Shown here in pieces: positions 1 to 6,514 of a stretch of DNA of 32,989 bases. The DNA lies in the NCBI GenBank assembly GCA_949285275.1, contig CASEBP010000073.1, positions 1 to 32,989 of the forward strand, in the 5' to 3' direction. Both the position numbers and the translations under genes were made by a program. Under the pieces are notes generated by a model. That model had not been told where the DNA came from. It worked only from the letters and a program-made list of their open reading frames with translations, and searched no databases. The DNA is from an uncultured Oscillospiraceae bacterium (GTDB taxonomy: Bacteria > Bacillota > Clostridia > Oscillospirales > Ruminococcaceae). Every line of letters starts with the position of its first letter. The stretch's first letter is position 1.

Positions 1-633
1 CAGTGCTGCTTTGGTGTTGTCGCCGTACCCCATTCCATCGATGATACCGGAGGCGAAAGCAATGACGTTTTTCAAAGCCCCGCCCAGTTCGACCCCCATC
101 AGGTCGTCAGTGGTGTAGATTCGGATGTGGGTGCCGGCGGTCAGCTCCTGTACCTGCTCGGCGGCGGTGCGGCTCGTACTGGCCGCGGCCAGTACGGTGG
201 GGATGCCGCGGGAAAGCTCCTCCGCGTGGGACGGCCCCGACAGCGCAACAAACGGATGGTCGGGGAGCTCCTGGCCGACCGTTTCATGCAGCGGCAGCAG
301 AGTGCCCGGCTCAAGCCCCTTGGAGGTGCAGACTACCGGCCGCCCGGCCGGATAGACCTTTCGCAGTGTCTTCGCTGCTCCCCGCACCCCGATAGTGGGG
401 GTAGCGATGATTGCGAAGTCGCAGTCAGCCGCCGGTGCGGCGTCGTCGACGATCTCGATTGATTCGGGGATCTTGACCCCTTTGAGCAGCGGGACGTTCT
501 CCCGTGCGGTGCGAATGGCGGCATTTTCTTCGGCGCTCCAGCCCCAGAGCCAGACCTGATGCCCCATTTTGTCCAGCGCGACCGCAAGGGCGGTTCCCAT
601 GCCGCCCGCTCCCATGATGATCAGCTTTGCCAT
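1..633 (-). CDS. gpsA: NAD(P)H-dependent glycerol-3-phosphate dehydrogenase, C-terminus cut by window edge
   Basis: Reduces dihydroxyacetone phosphate to sn-glycerol 3-phosphate in the cytoplasm, supplying the backbone of membrane phospholipids. The first residues read MAKLIIMGAGGMGTALAVAL, with a Rossmann GxGxxGxA nucleotide-binding loop. Further in come the family stretches ATPTIGVR, VCTSKGLEPGT, ALSGPSHAEE and GVELGGALKNVIA, the last carrying the conserved active-site lysine region. About 211 of the usual 330 or so residues are visible; the rest lies left of position 1. The start at 633 is chosen because AGGAGGA (641-647) sits 7 nt upstream; the in-frame position matches the family start. 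It lies 34 nt downstream of the ABC-F gene on the same strand and is probably co-transcribed with it. Identification is from conserved motifs and is secure. Confidence 0.95.
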   Translation of the reverse strand, partial: MAKLIIMGAGGMGTALAVALDKMGHQVWLWGWSAEENAAIRTARENVPLLKGVKIPESIEIVDDAAPAADCDFAIIATPTIGVRGAAKTLRKVYPAGRPVVCTSKGLEPGTLLPLHETVGQELPDHPFVALSGPSHAEELSRGIPTVLAAASTSRTAAEQVQELTAGTHIRIYTTDDLMGVELGGALKNVIAFASGIIDGMGYGDNTKAAL

Positions 634-667
634 CGAGCATTCCTCCTGCCCGCCCGAACCACGGGCG

Positions 668-2266
668 TTACTTCTGATTCTGTTTCTTCCACGCAAGATA
701 TTCATCGTAGCTCATCATTCGGTCGATACAACCGTCGTCGGTGATCTCGATGATCCGGTTGGCGACCGTCTGGATGAACTGGTGGTCGTGCGACGCGAAG
801 AGCACGACCCCCGGAAAATCGATCAGCCCGTTGTTGACCGCGGTGATCGATTCCAGGTCGAGGTGGTTGGTCGGCTGGTCGAGCAGCAGCACATTCGAGC
901 CGGCGAGCATCATCCGCGAAAGCATGCACCGCACCTTCTCGCCGCCCGAGAGCACCTTGACCGGTTTGTAGACCTCGTCCCCCGAGAAGAGCATCCGTCC
1001 GAGAAAGCCCCGCAGATAGCTCTCCGAATCGTCCGAGGAGTACTGCCGAAGCCAGTCGACCAGGTTGAGGTCACAGTCGTTGAAGAAGGCGGTATTGTCC
1101 TTTGGAAAGCAGCTGCGGGAGGTCGACAGCCCCCACTTGAAGCTGCCTTCGTCCGGTTCGGCCTGCTCGGTCAGGATCTCGAAGAGGGCGGTGACCGCCT
1201 GGTCGTTTTCACACAGAAAGGCGACCTTGTCCTCGCGGTTGAGCCGGAAGCTCAGATGGTTGAGCACCCGTACCCCGTCGACCGTTTTGGTTAGATCATG
1301 GACCTCCAGCGTTTCCTTCCCAATCTCCCGGTCGGGCTTGAAGGATACCCACGGGTAGCGCCGGGAGGAGGCGGGAAGCTCCTCGACGGTCAGCTTGTCG
1401 AGCAGCTTCTTACGGCTGGTGGCCTGCCGGGATTTGGATTTGTTGGCCGAAAACCGCTCGATGAACCGCTGCAGCTCCTTGATTTTCTCCTCGCTCTTGC
1501 GGTTCTGGTCGCGGATCATCCGCTGGATCAGCTGGGAGGATTCATACCAGAAATCGTAGTTGCCGACATACATCTTGATCTGACCGTAATCGACGTCGAC
1601 GATGTGGGTGCAGACGGCGTTGAGAAAATGCCGGTCGTGCGAGACGACGATGACGGTGCCGGGAAATTCGATCAGAAAGTCCTCGAGCCAGTCGATTGAA
1701 TCGACGTCGAGATGGTTGGTCGGTTCGTCGAGCAGCACGATCTCCGGCTGGCCGAAGAGAGCCTGCGCGAGCAGTACCTTGACCTTTTCCGGCCCCTGCA
1801 GGGTATGCATTTCGGCGGTGTGCAGCGCGGCCGGGATTCCCAGGCCCTGCAGCAGCCGGGCGGCTTCGGTCTCCGCCTCCCAGCCGTTGAGCTCGGCGAA
1901 TTCCCCCTCCAGCTCGCTGGCCCGCTCGCCGTCCTCGTCGGTGAAGTCCTCCTTGGCGTAGAGCGCCTCCTTCTCCTTCATGATCTGATAGAGGCGCGGA
2001 TTGCCCATAAAGACGGTGTCCATCACCGGGTAGCTGTCATACTGAAAATGATCCTGTTTGAGCACCGACATCCGCAGTTCGGGCGGAATGGTGATCTCGC
2101 CGCGGGTGCTCTCCAGCTCGCCCGAGAGCAGCCGCAGAAAGGTCGATTTACCGGCGCCGTTCGCGCCGATCACCCCGTAGCAGTTGCCGGGGGTAAATTT
2201 GAGGTTGACATTGGAAAAAAGCCGGCTGCCTCCGAATTGCAGCTCGAGATCGGTGACTGTGATCAA
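668..2266 (-). CDS. ABC-F family ATPase, YkpA/YbiT type, with degenerate second ATP site
   Basis: Soluble tandem-ATPase protein of the ABC-F class; members of this class act on the ribosome as translation factors or antibiotic-protection proteins, and the YkpA/YbiT branch has no settled role. The first domain has a full Walker A (GANGAGKST, residues 34-42) and Walker B (IVLLDEPTNHLD), but its signature reads LQGPEKVK instead of LSGGE. The second domain has a normal signature (LSGGEKVR), yet its Walker A position reads ENDQAVTAL (353-361) with Val358 where the lysine should be, and its Walker B ends LLLDQPTNHLD, with Gln464 in place of the catalytic Glu. Two TTG codons are possible starts (2272 and 2266); 2266 is preferred because it gives the family start MITV and 9 nt to the GGCGG ribosome site, versus 3 nt. 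gpsA follows 34 nt downstream. Length, 532 residues, is normal for the family. Confidence 0.93.
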   Translation of the reverse strand: MITVTDLELQFGGSRLFSNVNLKFTPGNCYGVIGANGAGKSTFLRLLSGELESTRGEITIPPELRMSVLKQDHFQYDSYPVMDTVFMGNPRLYQIMKEKEALYAKEDFTDEDGERASELEGEFAELNGWEAETEAARLLQGLGIPAALHTAEMHTLQGPEKVKVLLAQALFGQPEIVLLDEPTNHLDVDSIDWLEDFLIEFPGTVIVVSHDRHFLNAVCTHIVDVDYGQIKMYVGNYDFWYESSQLIQRMIRDQNRKSEEKIKELQRFIERFSANKSKSRQATSRKKLLDKLTVEELPASSRRYPWVSFKPDREIGKETLEVHDLTKTVDGVRVLNHLSFRLNREDKVAFLCENDQAVTALFEILTEQAEPDEGSFKWGLSTSRSCFPKDNTAFFNDCDLNLVDWLRQYSSDDSESYLRGFLGRMLFSGDEVYKPVKVLSGGEKVRCMLSRMMLAGSNVLLLDQPTNHLDLESITAVNNGLIDFPGVVLFASHDHQFIQTVANRIIEITDDGCIDRMMSYDEYLAWKKQNQK

Positions 2267-2300
2267 GGTCAAATACCGCCTTTTCGTTTACTGACACCTT

Positions 2301-2329
2301 ATTATAGCCGAAAAGGGGAGAGGCGGCAA
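2301..2329 (-). promoter_or_regulatory. Sigma-A-type promoter for the ABC-F/gpsA pair
   Basis: Minus strand reads TTGCCG (2324-2329), 17 nt, TATAAT (2301-2306), giving a start of transcription about 25-30 nt upstream of the ABC-F start codon. Pattern match only. Confidence 0.65.
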
Positions 2330-2337
2330 GCCCTTTG

Positions 2338-2688
2338 TCAAATCCCGGCGCGATACAGCAGAACCCCGGTCAAAAGCCGCATCTTCGACACCGGAATCCA
2401 TCGCTGTGTCCCCGACAGCCCGGCTCTGAGCGGGGAGAGCCGCAGGCGGCGTCTTCCCTGCTTTGCATCGGCGGCAAAGCAGCGGGTCTGGCCATCGCGG
2501 GTGATGAGCAGCACCAGCGCCTGATCCTGCCCCCGGGGCGGCAGTACCGCAGCTGCCTGGCAGGCGGCGGGCGGGATCCCCAAACAGTCGAGACTGAGGA
2601 CGGCCAGGCGGGCCGCCGAACAGGCTAGAGGATCCCCTGCCTGCAGGGCGGCCAGCAGCGCGAAAATCAGTGCGATGGCTTGCTTCAT
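2338..2688 (-). CDS. Small secreted protein of unknown function, divergent from XRE regulator
   Basis: I do not recognise this 116-residue protein. It starts MKQAIALIFALLAALQAG, a lysine followed by a long hydrophobic stretch, then a likely signal-peptidase site near residues 20-26, so it is probably exported. The mature part holds four or five cysteines (around DPLACSA, SLDCLG, AACQA, TRCFA), which could form disulfides, and a basic carboxyl half (KQGRRRLRLSPLR). The start at 2688 is chosen over the upstream in-frame ATG at 2742 because GGAGGG (2695-2700) precedes it and because 2742 lies inside the promoter. It has its own well-formed promoter containing repeated operator sites, and a divergent helix-turn-helix gene sits about 130 bp away, so that regulator probably controls it. 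Coding is supported by promoter, ribosome site and signal-like start; there is no family match I can name. Confidence 0.55.
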   Translation of the reverse strand: MKQAIALIFALLAALQAGDPLACSAARLAVLSLDCLGIPPAACQAAAVLPPRGQDQALVLLITRDGQTRCFAADAKQGRRRLRLSPLRAGLSGTQRWIPVSKMRLLTGVLLYRAGI

Positions 2689-2734
2689 GCGATTCCCTCC
2701 GGTTGCGCGTGCGCGGCGCGCGGTTTTCCAAAAT

Positions 2735-2773
2735 ATTATCACATATGTGTTCGTAATGTCAACATATGTGTTC
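2735..2773 (-). promoter_or_regulatory. Promoter with paired operator repeats, probable XRE-regulator binding sites
   Basis: On the minus strand a promoter reads TTGACA (2757-2762), 16 nt, GATAAT (2735-2740). The 12-mer ACATATGTGTTC occurs twice on the plus strand, at 2741-2752, lying inside the spacer, and at 2762-2773, touching the -35 box. The copies start exactly 21 bp apart, two helical turns, and each contains the palindrome ACATATGT. This arrangement is typical of an operator where a dimeric helix-turn-helix protein blocks RNA polymerase. The neighbouring XRE protein is the obvious candidate; binding is inferred. Confidence 0.7.
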
Positions 2774-2814
2774 TTTTTCGCCGTCCCAATCCCCTACACT
2801 AGAGGGGAAAGGGG

Positions 2815-3057
2815 GTGCTGCCGATGTCCGCACCGGTGCTGGACGCACGGGCGGTCGGCGAGGGAATCGCGCGGCTGCGAAAGGAAAAGGGGCTGTCCCA
2901 GGAGATCGTCAGCGGACTCTCGGACATCGGGAGAACCCACCTGAGCGCCATCGAGCGCGGCGAGCGCAAGCCCACTCTCGAAACTTTTTACCGGATCTGC
3001 TGTGCCCTCGATCTGAAGATGAGTGATGCAATGCGGGAGATTGAGCGGCTGCTCTGA
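2815..3057 (+). CDS. XRE-family helix-turn-helix transcriptional regulator
   Basis: An 80-residue protein that is almost entirely one Cro/C1-type DNA-binding domain. The hallmark helices are visible: VGEGIARLRKEKGLSQE, then SGLSDIGRTHLSAIERGER with the recognition helix, then KPTLETFYRICCALDL. There is no second domain for ligand sensing or dimerisation beyond the short DAMREIERLL tail. The start is uncertain: GTG at 2815 (GAGG at 2802-2805 upstream) or ATG at 2824 (behind AAAGGGGG); the longer form is given. It is divergent from the small secreted protein at 2338-2688, and two identical 12-mers in the shared intergenic region overlap that gene's promoter, so it probably represses its neighbour. 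A small stand-alone Cro/C1 domain like this could also regulate itself. Confidence 0.88.
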   Translation: MLPMSAPVLDARAVGEGIARLRKEKGLSQEIVSGLSDIGRTHLSAIERGERKPTLETFYRICCALDLKMSDAMREIERLL

Positions 3058-3068
3058 GATGGCGGGGC

Positions 3069-3096
3069 TTGAAACGGCTGGCGGTTGGTGTATAAT
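3069..3096 (+). promoter_or_regulatory. Sigma-A-type promoter for the TtcA-like gene
   Basis: TTGAAA (3069-3074), 16 nt, TATAAT (3091-3096), ending 26 nt before the start codon at 3123. It separates this transcript from the upstream regulator. Confidence 0.7.
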
Positions 3097-3122
3097 GGGG
3101 GCAGAGAAGGGGGGCGGAACCG

Positions 3123-3833
3123 ATGCAGCGGGTCATGGGACAGATGCGCCGGGCGATTCAGGAGTACCGGATGATCCCGCCCGGTGCACGGGTGGCCGCG
3201 GCGGTCAGCGGCGGGAAGGATTCGGTGGCGATGCTCGCCGGCCTCGCCCGGCTGCGAGATATCCTGCCCGGCGGTTTTTCGCTCACAGCGGTGTCGGTTG
3301 AGATGGGCTTCCCCGGCGGCAGGGCCGACTGGCAACCGATCCGGGAGCTCTGTGACACGCTGGCGGTCCCCTTTGTCCTGTGGGAGACGCAGATCGGTGA
3401 GATCGTCTTCTCTGAACGCCGGGAGAAAAATCCCTGCTCTCTCTGTTCGCGGATGCGGCGCGGCGCGCTGCTTGAGGCGGCTGTCTCGCTGGGTTGTCCG
3501 ATCCTCGCCCTCGGGCACCACCGGGACGACGCCGCTGAGACGCTGTTGCTCAATCTCACCCGGGAGGGGCGGATCTCCTGCTTTTCACCGGTGACGGTGC
3601 TCGAGGACCGCGGCATCACGCTGATCCGGCCGCTCTGCCTGGCTGGAGAGCGGGAGATCGCCCGCGCCGTCAGAACAAGCGGCCTGCCTGCCGTCAAAAG
3701 CCGCTGCCCCGCTGACCATACGACTGCCCGTCAACAGGTCAAAGAACTGCTGCGGCAGCTGGACAAACAGGATCCCGGCACCGCCCGGCGGGTCTTCGGC
3801 GCGTTGCGCCGGGACCGGCTTTGCGGCTGGTAG
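3123..3833 (+). CDS. TtcA/TilS-family PP-loop ATPase, probable tRNA 2-thiocytidine synthase
   Basis: PP-loop enzymes adenylate a tRNA base or similar substrate; the TtcA branch then thiolates cytidine 32 of tRNA using a 4Fe-4S cluster. The PP-loop SGGKDS is at residues 29-34 and the second family motif GHHRDDAAET at 131-140. Cys105 and Cys108 (NPCSLC) plus Cys195 (KSRCPAD) match the three cluster ligands of TtcA, which argues for TtcA over TilS. At 236 residues it is shorter than Escherichia coli TtcA but normal for the short Clostridia forms. The ATG at 3123 follows GGGGCGG-type purine-rich sequence with its own promoter 26 nt upstream. Gamma-glutamyltransferase follows 56 nt later on the same strand. 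The family is clear; the exact base modified is inferred. Confidence 0.85.
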   Translation: MQRVMGQMRRAIQEYRMIPPGARVAAAVSGGKDSVAMLAGLARLRDILPGGFSLTAVSVEMGFPGGRADWQPIRELCDTLAVPFVLWETQIGEIVFSERREKNPCSLCSRMRRGALLEAAVSLGCPILALGHHRDDAAETLLLNLTREGRISCFSPVTVLEDRGITLIRPLCLAGEREIARAVRTSGLPAVKSRCPADHTTARQQVKELLRQLDKQDPGTARRVFGALRRDRLCGW

Positions 3834-3889
3834 CCGGCAGAATCATATCCGGCCGAAGCCGGGAATGCAACCGGAAAGGAGTAATTATT

Positions 3890-5494
3890 GTGCAGTACCA
3901 TGACTATCCGTATCCCTCCCAGCGCAGGGTCACCTTTGGAAGGCGGGGGATGGTGGCCACCTCCCAGCAGCTCGCCGCCCAGGCGGGTTTGGATATCCTC
4001 AAACAGGGCGGCAATGCCGTCGATGCTGCCATCGCCACCGCTGCCTGCCTGACCATCGTTGAGCCCTGCTCCAACGGTCTGGGCGGCGACGCGTTCGCCC
4101 AGGTCTGGACCAAGGAAGGGCATTTCTGTCTCAACTCTACCGGCTGTTGTCCCGCGCTGCTCGACGCGGAAACGGTGCGGGAGGCGGGCTATGCCAAGAT
4201 GCCGCTGACCGGGTTCTTCCCGCAGACGGTACCGGGAATTCCGGGCGCCTGGGCTGAGCTGTCCCGGCGGTTCGGACGGCTGCCGTTCGAGGCGCTGCTT
4301 GCTCCCGCCATCTCCTACGCCGAGGAGGGATTTGCGGTCAGCCCGACCGTCGCCGAGCGCTGGAATGAGGCTGCTGAGTCGACCTACGCTCCCTTCCGGG
4401 AGCAGCCGGAGTTTGCTGAGTGGTATCGGGTATTCACCGACGGCGGCCGTGCGCCGCGTGCCGGCGAGCTGTGGAAGCTGCCCGATCACGCTGCCACCCT
4501 GCGTGAGCTGGCCGCTACCCGCTGCGAATCCTTCTACCGCGGAGGCATCGCCGCCGAGATCGACCAGTACATGAAGCGGGCGGGCGGCTATCTGCGGGCC
4601 GATGACCTGGCCGCCTTCACCCCCGAATGGGTTGAGCCGGTTACCACCCGCTATCACGGATACGACGTCTGGGAGTTGCCGCCCAACGGACAGGGGATGA
4701 TTGCGCTGATGGCGCTCAATATCCTGTCTGGCATCGAGCTGCCCTCCCTTGACGATCCGCGGTGCTGGCACTATCAGATTGAGGCGCTCAAGCTTGCGGC
4801 GGTCGATGCCTACCGTTATGTCGCTGATCCGCGGTTCATGCAGGTTTCCCCCGCTGCGCTGCTCGATCCCGCCTATGCTGCCCGGCGCCGCGCGCTGATC
4901 GGTGAGCGGGCGATGCTGCCCGAGGCCGGCCTGCCCACCGACGGCGGCACCGTCTACCTTTGCACTGCCGATGAGGAAGGAAATATGGTTTCCTTCATCC
5001 AGTCCAATTATAACGGCTTCGGCTCAGGGGTGGTGGTGCCCGGAACCGGCATTGCCATCCACAACCGCGGCAGCGGGTTCTATCTTGACCCCAAGAGTCC
5101 CAATTGTCTTGCGCCCGGCAAACGGCCGTTCCATACCATTATTCCCGGCTTCCTGTCCAAGGACGGCCAGCCCGTTGGGCCATTCGGCGTGATGGGCGCC
5201 TTCATGCAGCCGCAGGGTCATCTTCAGGTGCTGCTGCAGATGATCGATTACGACCGCAATCCCCAGTCGGCCCTCGATGCCCCGCGTTGGTACTGGACCG
5301 GTGACCGCAAGGTCAGTCTGGAACATGGGGTTCCGCTCTGGATCGCACGGGCATTGGCTGACCGCGGCCATCAGGTCACCTATACCCACGACCGTGCCCC
5401 GTTTGGCCGCGGCCAGATTATCCGCCGGCTGGACAACGGCGTCTATGCCGCCGGGACCGATCCCCGCGCCGATGGCGCCGCTGTCGCCTGGTAA
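3890..5494 (+). CDS. Gamma-glutamyltransferase family protein, cytoplasmic type
   Basis: Ntn-hydrolase that cleaves gamma-glutamyl bonds (for example in glutathione or gamma-glutamyl peptides) after self-cleavage into two subunits. The start is the GTG at 3890, 8 nt after AAAGGAG (3875-3881); an upstream ATG in the same frame would lie inside the previous gene. The protein is 534 residues. The cleavage and nucleophile site reads DGGTVYLCTAD with Thr354 aligned to the catalytic threonine; the usual TTHFS motif is altered to TVYLC. The large-subunit start GMVATSQQLAAQAGLDIL and the GGNAVDAAIATAA and NGLGGDAF motifs are all present. There is no signal peptide, so unlike the periplasmic/secreted enzymes it probably works in the cytoplasm, as in the YwrD-like branch. 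Substrate unknown. Confidence 0.92.
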   Translation: MQYHDYPYPSQRRVTFGRRGMVATSQQLAAQAGLDILKQGGNAVDAAIATAACLTIVEPCSNGLGGDAFAQVWTKEGHFCLNSTGCCPALLDAETVREAGYAKMPLTGFFPQTVPGIPGAWAELSRRFGRLPFEALLAPAISYAEEGFAVSPTVAERWNEAAESTYAPFREQPEFAEWYRVFTDGGRAPRAGELWKLPDHAATLRELAATRCESFYRGGIAAEIDQYMKRAGGYLRADDLAAFTPEWVEPVTTRYHGYDVWELPPNGQGMIALMALNILSGIELPSLDDPRCWHYQIEALKLAAVDAYRYVADPRFMQVSPAALLDPAYAARRRALIGERAMLPEAGLPTDGGTVYLCTADEEGNMVSFIQSNYNGFGSGVVVPGTGIAIHNRGSGFYLDPKSPNCLAPGKRPFHTIIPGFLSKDGQPVGPFGVMGAFMQPQGHLQVLLQMIDYDRNPQSALDAPRWYWTGDRKVSLEHGVPLWIARALADRGHQVTYTHDRAPFGRGQIIRRLDNGVYAAGTDPRADGAAVAW

Positions 5495-5533
5495 GATGGC
5501 GGGAGTCTATCCGTCCGGGAAGGAAGTGAAGCA

Positions 5534-5695
5534 ATGGTTCGGGATCTCTTGCTGATCGGCGCCGCGGTGGCGGTGCTGATTATCGGACTGATCCTCTACG
5601 GCCGGCGAGCCAAGGATCAGACCCCGATGATGAACGGAGGCTGTACGGGGGACTGTTCCCACTGTGCCTCCCGCTGTGAAGAAAAAAAGGATTGA
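5534..5695 (+). CDS. Short Cys-rich membrane peptide, FeoB-associated type
   Basis: A 53-residue peptide: MVRDLLLIGAAVAVLIIGLI as one membrane helix, a short basic turn (YGRRAK), then a cysteine cluster with spacing C-x3-C-x2-C-x3-C (GGCTGDC, SHCASRC) and a charged tail. This is the layout of the FeoB-associated Cys-rich membrane proteins found next to ferrous-iron permeases in Firmicutes; the cysteines may bind iron or another metal. GGAAGG-type ribosome site (about 5518-5526) lies 8 nt upstream of the ATG. Here no feoA or feoB is visible; it follows the gamma-glutamyltransferase by 39 nt and is closed by a strong terminator, so it is probably the last gene of that transcript. Family call from layout, function unknown. 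Confidence 0.72.
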   Translation: MVRDLLLIGAAVAVLIIGLILYGRRAKDQTPMMNGGCTGDCSHCASRCEEKKD

Positions 5696-5701
5696 TCCTC
5701 T

Positions 5702-5736
5702 GCGCCTCCGCCTGCCGGGCGGGGGCGCTGTTTTTA
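5702..5736 (+). terminator. Rho-independent terminator after the Cys-rich peptide
   Basis: Perfect 11-bp stem with one G-U pair (5702-5712 with 5718-5728), 5-nt loop, then TGTTTTTAT. Ends the transcript containing the TtcA-like, gamma-glutamyltransferase and Cys-rich peptide genes. Confidence 0.88.
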
Positions 5737-5747
5737 TCCGGAACGGC

Positions 5748-5776
5748 TTGACAAATTTTTCGGCCGGGGGTATCAT
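5748..5776 (+). promoter_or_regulatory. Sigma-A-type promoter for the queT leader
   Basis: TTGACA (5748-5753), 17 nt, TATCAT (5771-5776). It leaves a leader of about 137 nt before the queT start codon. Confidence 0.78.
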
Positions 5777-5782
5777 ACGGGG

Positions 5783-5919
5783 GTTGGGATATCGCGAAAA
5801 TGGTGGCAGCTTTTCGTACGATAGCCCCGCGTTATTTTGCCCGTCAATACGGGCGCGCGGGCGCGTATGGCAGCTGCCATAAATTTTCACGCCGCCCGCG
5901 TTCATGTTTGGAGGCACCC
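5783..5919 (+). ncRNA. Structured 5' leader of queT, candidate preQ1-type regulatory RNA (class not recognised)
   Basis: Visible pairings are: an 11-bp two-part stem (5790-5800 with 5811-5823, 2-nt bulge) closing a 10-nt loop; GCCCG/CGGGC (5839-5843 with 5850-5854) inside a larger stem (5824-5831 with 5856-5862); and TATGGC/GCCATA (5866-5871 with 5876-5881). The loop segment TGGCAGC (5804-5810) is exactly complementary to GCTGCCA (5873-5879), so a long-range pseudoknot could compete with the last hairpin. QueT genes are often controlled by preQ1 riboswitches, but I could not align this to the preQ1-I or preQ1-II consensus; preQ1-III remains possible. No run of U precedes the gene, so control, if any, would be on translation. 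Confidence 0.45.
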
Positions 5920-6462
5920 ATGAAAAAAATCTCCGTCCGTTCGCTGACCCGCTGCGCCGTCATTGCAGCGCTCTACGCCGCCGTCTCGATTGCGCTGCTC
6001 CCCCTCTCCTTCGGGGTGGTGCAGGCGCGAATCTCCGAGGCGCTCACCCTGCTGCCGGTGCTCACCCCGCTGGCGGTGCCCGGCGTCGCAGTCGGCTGCC
6101 TGATCACCAACGCCTATGGCGTTTCCGCCGGGGCCAACATTCTCGGCGCCGCCGACATCCTGCTCGGCACCGCCGCTACCCTTCTTGCCGCCCTGGCTAC
6201 CCGCGCGATGCGCCGGCTGACCATCGGCGGTCTGGCTGTTCCCGCATCGCTGCCGCCAGTCCTCTTCAACGCCGTCGTCGTTGGGGCGGAGCTGACCTGG
6301 GCCGAGTTCAATACGCTGTCCACCCCGATGCTCTGGGTCTATATGCTTCAGGTTGGGCTGGGACAGTTTATCTCCTGCACCATCCTCGGGGTACTGCTGG
6401 TCTGGATGCTGCAGAGGGCCGGGCTGGATCGCTCCCTGTTCGGGGAAACCGGCCGCGGCTGA
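5920..6462 (+). CDS. queT: QueT family queuosine-precursor transporter, S-component-like
   Basis: Integral membrane protein of 180 residues that in Firmicutes imports preQ1/preQ0 or related queuosine precursors, acting as the substrate-binding subunit of an energy-coupling factor transporter. It starts MKKISVRSLTRCAVIAALYA, and the family stretches GVVQARISEALTLLPVLTP, NAYGVSAG and DILLGTAATLLAA follow, with five or six hydrophobic segments. The start at 5920 follows TTGGAGG (5908-5914) with 5-6 nt spacing; an in-frame ATG at 5800 lies within the structured leader and is rejected. No ECF ATPase or T component is nearby, as usual for group II systems. It has its own promoter and a structured leader. 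The EamA exporter follows 52 nt later and may share the transcript. Confidence 0.9.
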   Translation: MKKISVRSLTRCAVIAALYAAVSIALLPLSFGVVQARISEALTLLPVLTPLAVPGVAVGCLITNAYGVSAGANILGAADILLGTAATLLAALATRAMRRLTIGGLAVPASLPPVLFNAVVVGAELTWAEFNTLSTPMLWVYMLQVGLGQFISCTILGVLLVWMLQRAGLDRSLFGETGRG

Positions 6463-6514
6463 TTTCTCCTCCGGTGGGCTGCCGCCGGCAAAGACAAGCG
6501 AGGTGCTTTGACCG

